Shown here in pieces: positions 36,551 to 44,589 of a stretch of 64,000 bases of DNA. This DNA comes from Candidatus Binatia bacterium (GTDB taxonomy: Bacteria; Desulfobacterota; Binatia; UBA9968; JAJDTQ01): the NCBI GenBank assembly GCA_951813575.1, contig OX638375.1, forward strand, positions 3,818,752 to 3,882,751. Direction: 5' to 3'. Position numbers and translations under genes: made by a program. Under the pieces are notes generated by a model. The model did not search any database and was not told the DNA's origin. It saw only the letters and a list, made by a program, of their open reading frames with translations. How positions within the stretch are numbered: position 1 is the first letter of the stretch; each line of letters starts with the position of its first letter.

Positions 36551-37837
36551 ATGGCCATCGAACTGATCAAGCCCGTTCCGCCGCCCGCTTCCCATGGCTT
36601 CCAGATCATGGCGAAGCCCACCGGCGCCATCTGCAATCTGGACTGCGTCTACTGCTACTATCTCAAGAAGGAAGACCTCTATCCCGAGGCGAAGTCGTTC
36701 CGCATGGAGCACGACGTGCTGGAGGACTATATCGCCCAGCACATCGAGGCGTCCCCGGACCCGGTCGTGGACTTCGCCTGGCACGGCGGCGAGCCCACCA
36801 TCCTGGGCCTCGACTACTTCCGCGAAGTCGTCGCGCTCCAGCGCAAGCACTGCCCGACCGGGCGCAAGGTCCGTAACGGCATGCAGACCAACGGCGTCCT
36901 GCTCGACGAGGAGTGGTGCCGATTCTTCGCCGAGGAGGGTTTTTCCATCGGCCTGAGCATCGACGGCCCCGAGAAGCTCCACGACGAGTACCGCGTCACC
37001 AAGGGCCAGCAGCCCACCCACCGCAAGGTGGTGCAGGCGTACAAGCAACTCAAGGCCCACAAGGTGCCCTGTGACGTGCTGTGCGTGGTGCACGCCGGCA
37101 ACGTCGGCCACCCCACCACGGTCTACCGCTACTTCAAAAGCCTGGGCGCCGACCACCAGCAGTTCATCCCGCTGGTGGAGCCGGCGGGCGGGGACGCCGC
37201 GGTGAGCCCCCGCAGCGTGCCGGCGGAGGCCTTCGGCACGTTCCTTTGCGCGATCTTCGACGAGTGGATCCGCAACGACGTGGGCCGGGTGACCATCCAG
37301 ATCTTCGACGAGGCGGCCCGCACCGGCCTCGGCATCGAGCATGCCCTCTGCATCTTCCGGGAGACCTGCGGCGACGTGCCGGTGGTGGAGCACAACGGCG
37401 ACTTCTACTCCTGCGACCACTACGTGGACCCGGAGTACCGCGTCGGCAACATCCGGGAGACCTCGGTGGCGCGCATGGTCGACAGCGACGCCCAGCGGAA
37501 GTTCGGCCGCGACAAGTGGACGACGCTGCCCCGGTACTGCCGCGAGTGCGAGGTCCGCGCCCAGTGCAACGGCGGCTGCCCCAAGGACCGCTTCATCAAG
37601 ACTCCGGACGGGGAGGACGGGCTCAACTACCTCTGCGCCGGCTACAAGAAGTTCTTCATCCACAGCCGCGAGCACCTGAACACCATGGCCGGCCTGTGGC
37701 AGGGCGGCGAGCCCATCGAGAAGGTCATGCGGCTGGTGCGGGAGGCTGACGCCGCCGCGCGCCCGGAAGCGGGCCGCAACGACGCCTGTCCCTGCGGCAG
37801 CGGGCGCAAGTACAAGCGCTGCTGCATGCCCCGATAG
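36551..37837 (+). CDS. Radical SAM protein, anaerobic sulfatase-maturase type, with SEC-C tail
   Basis: A 428-residue radical SAM enzyme. CNLDCVYCYY near residue 33 is the CxxxCxxC cluster motif, and DFAWHGGEPT and MQTNGVLLDE follow. The C-terminal SPASM-type cysteines include CDHYVDPEYR, CRECEVRAQCNGGCPKDRF and YLCAGYKKFF. This is the anSME layout, which oxidises a Cys or Ser to formylglycine. The last 20 residues (NDACPCGSGRKYKRCC) are a SEC-C zinc motif, an unusual addition. No sulfatase is encoded here, so its substrate lies elsewhere. ATG at 36551. Confidence 0.88.
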   Translation: MAIELIKPVPPPASHGFQIMAKPTGAICNLDCVYCYYLKKEDLYPEAKSFRMEHDVLEDYIAQHIEASPDPVVDFAWHGGEPTILGLDYFREVVALQRKHCPTGRKVRNGMQTNGVLLDEEWCRFFAEEGFSIGLSIDGPEKLHDEYRVTKGQQPTHRKVVQAYKQLKAHKVPCDVLCVVHAGNVGHPTTVYRYFKSLGADHQQFIPLVEPAGGDAAVSPRSVPAEAFGTFLCAIFDEWIRNDVGRVTIQIFDEAARTGLGIEHALCIFRETCGDVPVVEHNGDFYSCDHYVDPEYRVGNIRETSVARMVDSDAQRKFGRDKWTTLPRYCRECEVRAQCNGGCPKDRFIKTPDGEDGLNYLCAGYKKFFIHSREHLNTMAGLWQGGEPIEKVMRLVREADAAARPEAGRNDACPCGSGRKYKRCCMPR

Positions 37838-37874
37838 CCGCCCGTTTTCGCTACTTCAGACTGTCACCTCCTCC

Positions 37875-37963
37875 GTCATTCCGCGCCTCCTCCAGTCATT
37901 CCGTGCCCCTCGGTCATTCCCGCGAAGGCATGTCCTCGACCCCGATCGGGGGCGGGAATCCAG
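37875..37963. repeat. REP-like palindrome, family 2, preceded by repeated heads
   Basis: ATTCCCG (37916-37922) and CGGGAAT (37953-37959) form outer arms around the perfect palindrome CCCCGATCGGGG. GTCATTCC, the head of the element, also occurs at 37875 and 37895 before the true copy at 37913, i.e. iterated at 18-20 bp. A second copy of the element lies at 53257-53300. Confidence 0.75.
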
Positions 37964-38050
37964 GCGGGGTAAGACGGGGCGTCCCGTCGTTGCCCCCTCG
38001 GTTAACGCGTTCGTAGCAAGACTCATGTACAATAAGACCCAGGAGGGGCG

Positions 38051-39634
38051 ATGAAGAACGAAACGGAACCTGCCGCTTTTGCCGCCATCGACGTCGGTTC
38101 CAACGCCATGCGGATGAAGATCGTGGGGATGGAGCCGGACGGCTCCATCAAGACCTTGTGTCAGCAACGGGCGCCTGTCCGGCTGGGGCACGAGGTCTTC
38201 CTGACCGGGTTCCTCAACGAAGATCTGATACAGAGGGCCGTGGCAGCGTTCGGCGAGTTCCGCGAGGCCATCGACAAGTGGAAAGTGGCCTCCACACGCG
38301 CCATCGCCACCAGCGCCACCCGGGAAGCGATCAACGGCGACGTGCTGGTCGAGCGGGTGTTCAATCAAACAGGTATTCACCTGGAGCGGATTTCCGGCGC
38401 GGAGGAGGCGCGCCTGGTCCAACTCGCGGTCTCCCGCAGGTTGAACGTCCGCGACAAGACCGTGTTGGTCATCGACATCGGCGGCGGCAGCGTGGAGTTC
38501 GACATCATCGATCACGGCTCCATCGTCTACTCCAACAGCCTGCGCCTGGGGGCGGTGAGGATGCACGAGACGTTCCTTCGGAGCGACCGCGTCTCCGACC
38601 TCCAGGTACTGTTGCTGCGGGCCTACATGGACCAGTTGGTGGAAACGACCCTGAACGCGGTCAACGAGCACGAGATCGACCTGATCATCGGCACCGGCGG
38701 CAACGTGGAAGACCTTGCCGCCCTCATCGGCACCGACTCCAACCGCGAGTCCGAGGGTGTCCCGAAGGACGTGCGCTTCATTCCGTTGCGGAACCTTCAG
38801 ACCATGCTCAAGGAGCTTGCGCGGCTGAGCGTCGCGGAGCGTGAGGAGCAGTACGGCATGAAGCCGGATCGCGCCGACGTGGTGCTTCCCGCCGCCATCG
38901 TGCTGAGCGAGGTGGTGAGCAAGGTCCTGGGTTCACACGGACTGTACTCTCCGGACGTGGGGCTCAAGGACGGCGTGCTGGTTGAGATCATCGACCGTTT
39001 CAAGCATTCCTGGGACGCGACGTCGGAGGAGACGGAGATCATCAAGGCGGCGGTGACCCTGGGACAGAAGTACCACTTTCATCTGGGTCACGCCCGTCAG
39101 GTGCGTTACCTGGCGGAACTGTTGTTCGACCAATTGGCGCCGCTGCACGGCTTGCCCGCGGAGGCGCGGACGCTGCTACGGGTGGCGGCCACGCTGCACG
39201 ACGTCGGGGATTTCGTGAATCTCTCTGCACACCACAAGCATTCCTTCTACCTCATCCGCAACTCGGAGATCGTCGGCCTCGGGTCGCGGCAGTTGGAACT
39301 CATCGCCAACGTCGCCCGCTATCATCGCAAGGCCTTCCCCAGCGCGCAGAAGCACGAGCCCTTTCGCACCTTGTCCGAATCCGAGCGGGAATGGGTCGTG
39401 AAGCTCGCCGCCATTCTCCGCGTCGCAGACGCACTGGACCATGAGCACCGGTCCACCGTGGACGACATCAAGATCCGCATCCAGCGGCGGTCCGTCACCA
39501 TCGACCTGCAGTCCATGGGGCCGTGCCTGCTGGAGCGCTGGCATCTGGACGAGAAGGGCCGTCTGTTCGAGGAGACCTTTGGCCGCGGTATCGAGCTGCT
39601 TGTGAACGGTCGTGACGATGACCGCGCGGCCTGA
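38051..39634 (+). CDS. Ppx/GppA phosphatase with HD domain
   Basis: A 527-residue exopolyphosphatase or pppGpp phosphatase. AAIDVGSNAMRMKIV and VLVIDIGGGSVEFDII are the ASKHA phosphate loops, IIGTGGNVEDLA the second. The C-terminal ~200 residues hold an HD-type fold: TLHDVGDFVNLSAHHKHSFYLI and LDHEHRSTVDDIKI. The length and two-part build match Ppx enzymes that degrade polyphosphate processively. AGGAGGGGCG precedes the ATG. Confidence 0.92.
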   Translation: MKNETEPAAFAAIDVGSNAMRMKIVGMEPDGSIKTLCQQRAPVRLGHEVFLTGFLNEDLIQRAVAAFGEFREAIDKWKVASTRAIATSATREAINGDVLVERVFNQTGIHLERISGAEEARLVQLAVSRRLNVRDKTVLVIDIGGGSVEFDIIDHGSIVYSNSLRLGAVRMHETFLRSDRVSDLQVLLLRAYMDQLVETTLNAVNEHEIDLIIGTGGNVEDLAALIGTDSNRESEGVPKDVRFIPLRNLQTMLKELARLSVAEREEQYGMKPDRADVVLPAAIVLSEVVSKVLGSHGLYSPDVGLKDGVLVEIIDRFKHSWDATSEETEIIKAAVTLGQKYHFHLGHARQVRYLAELLFDQLAPLHGLPAEARTLLRVAATLHDVGDFVNLSAHHKHSFYLIRNSEIVGLGSRQLELIANVARYHRKAFPSAQKHEPFRTLSESEREWVVKLAAILRVADALDHEHRSTVDDIKIRIQRRSVTIDLQSMGPCLLERWHLDEKGRLFEETFGRGIELLVNGRDDDRAA

Positions 39635-39698
39635 CGGGTCCGTTCAGAGGCGGGTTTCACACCTCCCGTGCCCGCGTCCGGCCGACGGCCGATACGGC

Positions 39699-40385
39699 TC
39701 AGTTCAGGGTGCGTGAACCCGTGTCGGAAGGCGGTGCCGTCGTCTCGCCGCCGAACTCCAGCAGACTGACGAGAATATTCTCCCGTTCTCCGACGGAGCC
39801 GGCCTCCAGGATTGCCTGCTTCTCCGATGGGTGGAACGGCATGGCCACTCCCAGGAAGTTGACGAGAGCGGTATCGGGTATCGGGTTGAGCTGATCCAGG
39901 TCGAGGGTCAGGCCGCGGCTCTCGGCGTAGCGGTCGATGGCCTTCGTGAGGCGTGGACGGTCGATGGTCGGGGAGCCGGTCTCCTCCAGGTCGCCAAAAC
40001 AGGCATAGTCGGGCCGCACGCGCCGGTAGCCCCGCTCCACCGACAGCTCTTCCTTGACGCGGAAGCGGCTGATGCCCCGAAGCTGCACCATGTACCGGCC
40101 GTCGGAGGCCTTCTCCCAGCGTTCGATGTGTCCGGCACAGCCGACGGGGTAGAGCTCGGGTATGGTACGCTCCACTCCCGGCCGGGGGAAGTTGTCGTGC
40201 TGGGGAACGAATGGCTGGATCATGCCGAAAACGCCTTCCGCCTCGAGCGCATCGTGAACCATGTTCCGGTAGCGGGGCTCGAATATGTGCAGCGGCAGTC
40301 GTGTGCCGGGCAACAGCAGCACCCCGGTGAGCGGGAACACGGACAGGACCTCGGGCAACGAGACGGGTTCGTTTTTGTCTTCCAT
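39699..40385 (-). CDS. LON substrate-binding (PUA-like) domain protein
   Basis: A 228-residue protein consisting of the N-terminal domain of Lon without ATPase or protease: LSVFPLTGVLLLPGTRLPLHIFEPRYRNM, then GCAGHIERWEKASDGRYMVQLRGISRFRV. Stand-alone versions are common; their role is unclear, possibly substrate recognition for Lon. It is convergent with the Ppx gene. Confidence 0.9.
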   Translation of the reverse strand: MEDKNEPVSLPEVLSVFPLTGVLLLPGTRLPLHIFEPRYRNMVHDALEAEGVFGMIQPFVPQHDNFPRPGVERTIPELYPVGCAGHIERWEKASDGRYMVQLRGISRFRVKEELSVERGYRRVRPDYACFGDLEETGSPTIDRPRLTKAIDRYAESRGLTLDLDQLNPIPDTALVNFLGVAMPFHPSEKQAILEAGSVGERENILVSLLEFGGETTAPPSDTGSRTLN

Positions 40386-40462
40386 GCGGCCTCCCCTCCT
40401 CGCTTGATTATAGAGCCCCTCCGGCGGCCGTCAACCGGGGGCCGTCTGCCGCGGACCGGGGA

Positions 40463-41131
40463 TCACCCGTAGGCATCGTAGATGCCGTCGAACTTCGCCA
40501 GCTTGAAGCGGACCATGTTGCGGGCCGCGTGGGCGACCACCCGGCGGTCGCGCTCGGTGGTGCAGTAGCGCTCGACGACCCGCGCCGCCAATGCCGTGTG
40601 CTCCTGGTCCGCCACCGCGTGCACGGTGAAGAACTCCCGCTCATGATCGTCGATGCCGTATTTCTCGGCCAGGCAGGTGTCGAACTCGACGGCGTAGCGG
40701 CCCACCATGCTTTCGTTGACCAGCGCGCTGGTGCGGCTCTCGGCCGGCGAGCCCAGAAACATGCCCCTGAGGATGGCGGCCGCGTGGGCCTGGCATTCGA
40801 AGATGGGCAGGGCGTCGTCGAAGTCTTCTTCCGCGAGGCCGATGGCGAGGCCGAAACGCTTCATGAGGTAGGGGTGCGTCTGCTCCTCGGTGAAGGCGTG
40901 GAGAAAGAGGTCGTAGAGCTCCTGGTTGTGCGCGTTCTTGGCCATGCACAGGGTGAACCCCTTGTTGATGGCCACGTTCAGCAGATAGTGCTGCAGCGCG
41001 AAGCCCTGGAGGCGGCGGGTGGTCAGGGTGCCGCCGCGAAGGTCGGAGAAGTACCGGCTCTCCATCAGCCGGTTGATTCCCGGACGGATGATCTCTTCCA
41101 CGATGGAGGCGACGAAGGCTTGGGTTGTCAT
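40463..41131 (-). CDS. TenA/CADD-like haem-oxygenase-fold protein
   Basis: A 222-residue all-helical protein: GGTLTTRRLQGFALQHYLLN, HAFTEEQTHPYLMKRFG, FFTVHAVADQEHTALAARV. The spaced E-E-H and D-x-E-H pattern suits a di-iron site in the iron-containing redox enzyme family (CADD, relatives of TenA/PqqC). Some members make p-aminobenzoate or act in oxidative tailoring. ATG at 41131 is preferred over the longer open frame, which runs into the MITE. Confidence 0.8.
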   Translation of the reverse strand: MTTQAFVASIVEEIIRPGINRLMESRYFSDLRGGTLTTRRLQGFALQHYLLNVAINKGFTLCMAKNAHNQELYDLFLHAFTEEQTHPYLMKRFGLAIGLAEEDFDDALPIFECQAHAAAILRGMFLGSPAESRTSALVNESMVGRYAVEFDTCLAEKYGIDDHEREFFTVHAVADQEHTALAARVVERYCTTERDRRVVAHAARNMVRFKLAKFDGIYDAYG

Positions 41132-41145
41132 GACGCCCGCGAACC

Positions 41146-41308
41146 TAGTGTCCTGTCTCACAAATTGCGTTATGAATCTGCGGGTCCTTTTTGCCGTCGG
41201 CTGCGTTGCTCTTCCTCGCGTGGTGCCCGCCACTGCTCGTCATCGCGCCTTGCCGACAACAAAAATGCCCTCGCATCTTCATAACGCAATTTGTGAGACA
41301 GGACACTA
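41146..41308. mobile_element. MITE: 163-bp element with perfect 31-bp inverted repeats
   Basis: The arms 41146-41176 and 41278-41308 are perfect inverted repeats of 31 bp, beginning TAGTGTCCTGTCTC. The outermost TA at each end may be the duplicated target, as for IS630/Tc1-mariner elements. The interior continues as imperfect complementary sequence, so the whole element could fold into one long hairpin. It has no coding capacity and sits between two divergent genes, 15 bp from the CADD-like start codon. The parent transposon is not in the window. Confidence 0.85.
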
Positions 41309-41435
41309 GAAGAATCGCCGCGGTGCTGTCAAGCGGCGCCGTGCCTGCGGTTGAAGCCCAGGGCGAAACAGGGAATAGTAGCAGGCGTACCGTGCCGGGG
41401 CCGCCTCCAGGGCCTCGCCTGAAAGGAGCGCCATC

Positions 41436-42605
41436 ATGTGGAAGGGATTCAAGGTCATCGACGCGGACGCGCACATGCACGAGCCGCACTACCTCTGGGA
41501 GCGCTACGTCGAACCCGCGTACCAGGACCAGGTGCCCAAGGTGGCGTTCATGGACGGCGCCTTCATGGTCTACGAGCCGGACGGCCGGATCATTCCCAAG
41601 ACCGAGAAGCAGCCCAAGCTCCCGGCCACGGCGTGGGCGGACATGGAGGCGAAGTACGGCGAGCAATACCGCACGTGGTGGTCCGCGGAGACCCGGCTCA
41701 AGGACATGGACACCCACGGCTGGGACGTCCAGGTGCTGCTGCCCACGGGCAACAACGGCAACTTCGCCTACCGGGTGGCGCTCAAGGACGCCAAGCTGGG
41801 GGCCGCCATGTGCCGGGCCTACAACAACTGGTGCCGGGATTACTGCGACGCCGACCCCAAGCGCCTCAAGTTCGTGGCGGTGCTTCCGGGATCGGATACC
41901 GACGCCATGGTGGTGGAGGCCCGGCGGGCCGTGGAGGAGCTGGGAGCGGTGTCGGTGCGGAACCCGTTCCTGCCCGAGGGCCGGTGGCTGCACGAGCCCG
42001 AGTACGACGCGGTGTGGAAACTGGCCTGCGAGCTGGATTTCCCCATCTCCGTGCATGGCGAATACCGCCAGCGCCGGTTCCACCCGTTTGCGGGCGGCAA
42101 CCGCGGCAACGTAGACGATCGCAACATGCAGCAGCTCGCCCTGCGCGGCCTCGACCACGCGCTGGGGTTCCCGTGCGACAACATGGCCACCATGGGCGAG
42201 TTCATCTTCACCGGCATCCTGGAGCGTTTCCCCAAACTGCGGCTGGGCATCCTCGAGTCCAACGTGGGCTGGGTGCCGTTCTGGCTCGGCCGCATGGACG
42301 AGCACACCCACGGGCGCAACAGCGTCATGGGCAACGCGGTGGAGCGTCTGCCGATGCTGCCCAGCGAGTATTTCATGCGCCAGATCACGGTGACCTGCGA
42401 CAGCGACGAGCGCGCGCTGTCCTACGCCGTGGACCATCTGGGCGGCGACAACATCGCCTGGAACACCGACTATCCGCATCCGGACGCGCCGCGTCCCGAG
42501 AAGGCGCTGCCGGACCTGGACGCGCAGCCGATACCGGACGAGGCCAAGGCCAAGATCCTGTGGGACAACGCGGTGACGCTGTTCGGTCCCCGCATCCTCG
42601 ATTAG
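41436..42605 (+). CDS. Amidohydrolase family protein (ACMSD-like)
   Basis: A 389-residue metal-dependent hydrolase: VIDADAHMHEPHYLW gives the metal-binding start, ISVHGEYRQRR a barrel histidine, LRLGILESNVGWVPFWLGRMDEH and NIAWNTDYPHPDAPRP the later sites. It is the long subgroup seen in aromatic and natural-product degradation loci. AAAGGAG precedes the ATG. The next gene starts four bases after its stop, so the two are probably co-translated. Confidence 0.87.
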   Translation: MWKGFKVIDADAHMHEPHYLWERYVEPAYQDQVPKVAFMDGAFMVYEPDGRIIPKTEKQPKLPATAWADMEAKYGEQYRTWWSAETRLKDMDTHGWDVQVLLPTGNNGNFAYRVALKDAKLGAAMCRAYNNWCRDYCDADPKRLKFVAVLPGSDTDAMVVEARRAVEELGAVSVRNPFLPEGRWLHEPEYDAVWKLACELDFPISVHGEYRQRRFHPFAGGNRGNVDDRNMQQLALRGLDHALGFPCDNMATMGEFIFTGILERFPKLRLGILESNVGWVPFWLGRMDEHTHGRNSVMGNAVERLPMLPSEYFMRQITVTCDSDERALSYAVDHLGGDNIAWNTDYPHPDAPRPEKALPDLDAQPIPDEAKAKILWDNAVTLFGPRILD

Positions 42606-42608
42606 CAC

Positions 42609-44069
42609 ATGGACGAGATTCGATTCGTAGACACCACGTTGCGCGACGGGCACCAGAGCCTGTGGGCCGAGCGCATGACCACCGGCATGATGCTGCCCGT
42701 GGCCGGCACCATGGACGAGGCCGGGTTCGACGCCATCGAGCTGATGTCCGCCTCGCACCTCAAGAAGTGCGTGCGCGAGCTCAGGGAGGACCCCTGGGAC
42801 CGGGTGCGGATGGTGGCCGAGCGGGTCACCCGTACGCCGCTGCGGCTGATGGCGGGCCGGGTCAACGCGTTCGAGATCACCCCGGTGTCGGTCTACGAGC
42901 TGTTCATCGAGCGGATGGCAGCCAACGGCATCCGCCAGGCGCGCATCTCCGAGGAATGGAACGAGCTGGAAGGGTGGACGCGCAAGGTCCGCATCGCCCG
43001 CAAGAACGGCCTCCAGCCCATCGTCAACCTCATCTACTCGGTGTCGCCGAAGCACACCGACGAGTACTACGCGCGGAAGACCCGGGAGGCCGCTTCCCTG
43101 GGCGTGCCGTTCCTCTGCCTCAAGGATCCCGGCGGCCTGCTGACCCCCGAGCGCACCCGCACCTTGGTGCCCATGATCTTCGAGAACGCCGGCGGCATCC
43201 CGGTGGAGCTGCACACCCACTGCACCACCGGGCTGGGGCCCCTGTGTTGTCTGGAGGCGGTGAAGCTCGGCATCCGCACGGTGAACACCGCGGTGCCGCC
43301 GCTGGCCAATGCCTCCTCCAACCCTTCCGTCTTCAGCGTCGCCGCCAACCTGCGCGCCTTGGGCTACACCTGTGCCGTGGACACCGATGCCCTGGAAGAG
43401 GTGTCGGAGTTCTTCACAGCGGTGGCCCGGCAGGAAGGCTTTCCCATGGGCGCGCCGGTGGAATACGACTACGCCCAGTACCAGCACCAGGTGCCCGGCG
43501 GCATGATCTCGAACCTGCGCCACCAGCTCGCCAAGGTGGGCCTGGAGCACAAGGCGGAGGAGGCGTTGGAAGAGGTAGTGCGGGTGCGGGCGGATCTCGG
43601 CTACCCCATCATGGTGACGCCGCTCTCGCAGTTCGTCGGGAGCCAGGCCGCCATCAACGTCATCGTCGGCGCCCGCTACGAGGAGGTCACCGACCAGATC
43701 ATCCAGTACGCGCTGGGGTTGTGGGGCCGGGAAGGCGCGGGAACCATGGACCCCGACGTCAAGCACAAGATCCTGGACCGGCCTCGCGGCCAGGAGATGG
43801 CCCGCTGGGAGCCCCCCGACCTGACCATCGAAGAGGTACGGCGCAAGCTCGGCGGCCCGGGCGTCACCGACGAGGAGTTGCTGCTGCGGTGGATGCTTAG
43901 CGAGGAAGAGATCGCCGTCATGCGCGCGGCCGGCCCGCCGCGGGAGTACCTGAACGCCCGCTCCTCCACGGTGGCGCTGATGGAGCAGCTCACCGACCGC
44001 GGCCGCTACGCGGGCATTCGCGTTAGCCGGCCGGGCCTGTCGCTGTCGTTGCAGAAGGGCGGGGCGTGA
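42609..44069 (+). CDS. HMGL-like carboxyltransferase, pyruvate carboxylase B / oxaloacetate decarboxylase alpha type
   Basis: A 486-residue TIM-barrel enzyme: FVDTTLRDGHQSLWAERM is the DRE-TIM/HMGL start, FLCLKDPGGLLTP the region of the carbamylated or catalytic lysine, VELHTHCTTGLG the metal histidines, and YQHQVPGGMISNLRHQL the conserved helix. The sequence ends without a biotinyl domain (no AMKM), so a biotin carrier, if needed, must come from elsewhere. Pairing with an amidohydrolase is odd for a central carboxylase and suggests a catabolic carboxylation or lyase role. Confidence 0.85.
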   Translation: MDEIRFVDTTLRDGHQSLWAERMTTGMMLPVAGTMDEAGFDAIELMSASHLKKCVRELREDPWDRVRMVAERVTRTPLRLMAGRVNAFEITPVSVYELFIERMAANGIRQARISEEWNELEGWTRKVRIARKNGLQPIVNLIYSVSPKHTDEYYARKTREAASLGVPFLCLKDPGGLLTPERTRTLVPMIFENAGGIPVELHTHCTTGLGPLCCLEAVKLGIRTVNTAVPPLANASSNPSVFSVAANLRALGYTCAVDTDALEEVSEFFTAVARQEGFPMGAPVEYDYAQYQHQVPGGMISNLRHQLAKVGLEHKAEEALEEVVRVRADLGYPIMVTPLSQFVGSQAAINVIVGARYEEVTDQIIQYALGLWGREGAGTMDPDVKHKILDRPRGQEMARWEPPDLTIEEVRRKLGGPGVTDEELLLRWMLSEEEIAVMRAAGPPREYLNARSSTVALMEQLTDRGRYAGIRVSRPGLSLSLQKGGA

Positions 44070-44103
44070 CCGGACCCGTGGACCGTCCCGGAAAGGAGAC
44101 CCC

Positions 44104-44589
44104 ATGCCGGACCTGTTGACCCTCGGCCGTTCCGTGGGCGAGCTGCTCAAGGAGAGGAACGAGACCGTGGCGGTGGCCGAATCGTCCACCGGCGGATTGA
44201 TCTCCGCCGCGCTGCTGTCGCTGCCCGGCGCCTCGGCGTATTTCGTAGGGGGCGGCGTGATCTACACCCGTCACGCCCGGGCGGGCCTGCTGATGATGCC
44301 CGAGAGCGAGGTAACGGTACGCGGCAGCACCGAGCCTTACGCGCTGAACATGGCGCGGCTGATCCAGGGGCGCCTGAACACCACCTGGGGCCTCTCGGAG
44401 AGCGGCGCCACGGGCCCCGCCGGGAACCGGTACGGCGACGCCGCCGGACACAGTTGCATGGCCATCGTCGGACCGGTGGACAAGGCCATCACCGTCGAGA
44501 CCGGCGACGCGGACCGGGAAGCCAACATGTGGGCCTTCACCAAGGCCGCATTGGCGTTGCTCGAAGACGCGCTCCGGCAAACCCCATGA
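44104..44589 (+). CDS. CinA C-terminal domain protein, NMN amidohydrolase type
   Basis: A 161-residue CinA-C protein: TVAVAESSTGGLISAALLSLPGAS with the active-site serine region, VGGGVIYTRHAR, and SESGATGPAGNRYGDAAGHSC. Family members such as PncC deamidate nicotinamide mononucleotide. The GNRYGDAAGH variant differs from PncC, so another amide substrate is possible. AAAGGAG precedes the ATG. Its stop overlaps the M20 start (ATGA). Confidence 0.85.
   Translation: MPDLLTLGRSVGELLKERNETVAVAESSTGGLISAALLSLPGASAYFVGGGVIYTRHARAGLLMMPESEVTVRGSTEPYALNMARLIQGRLNTTWGLSESGATGPAGNRYGDAAGHSCMAIVGPVDKAITVETGDADREANMWAFTKAALALLEDALRQTP

Noticed and set aside
41145..44189. 1014-codon minus-strand frame over the amidohydrolase and carboxyltransferase genes
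   Set aside because: Antisense shadow; the plus-strand genes have full domain evidence and RBSs.
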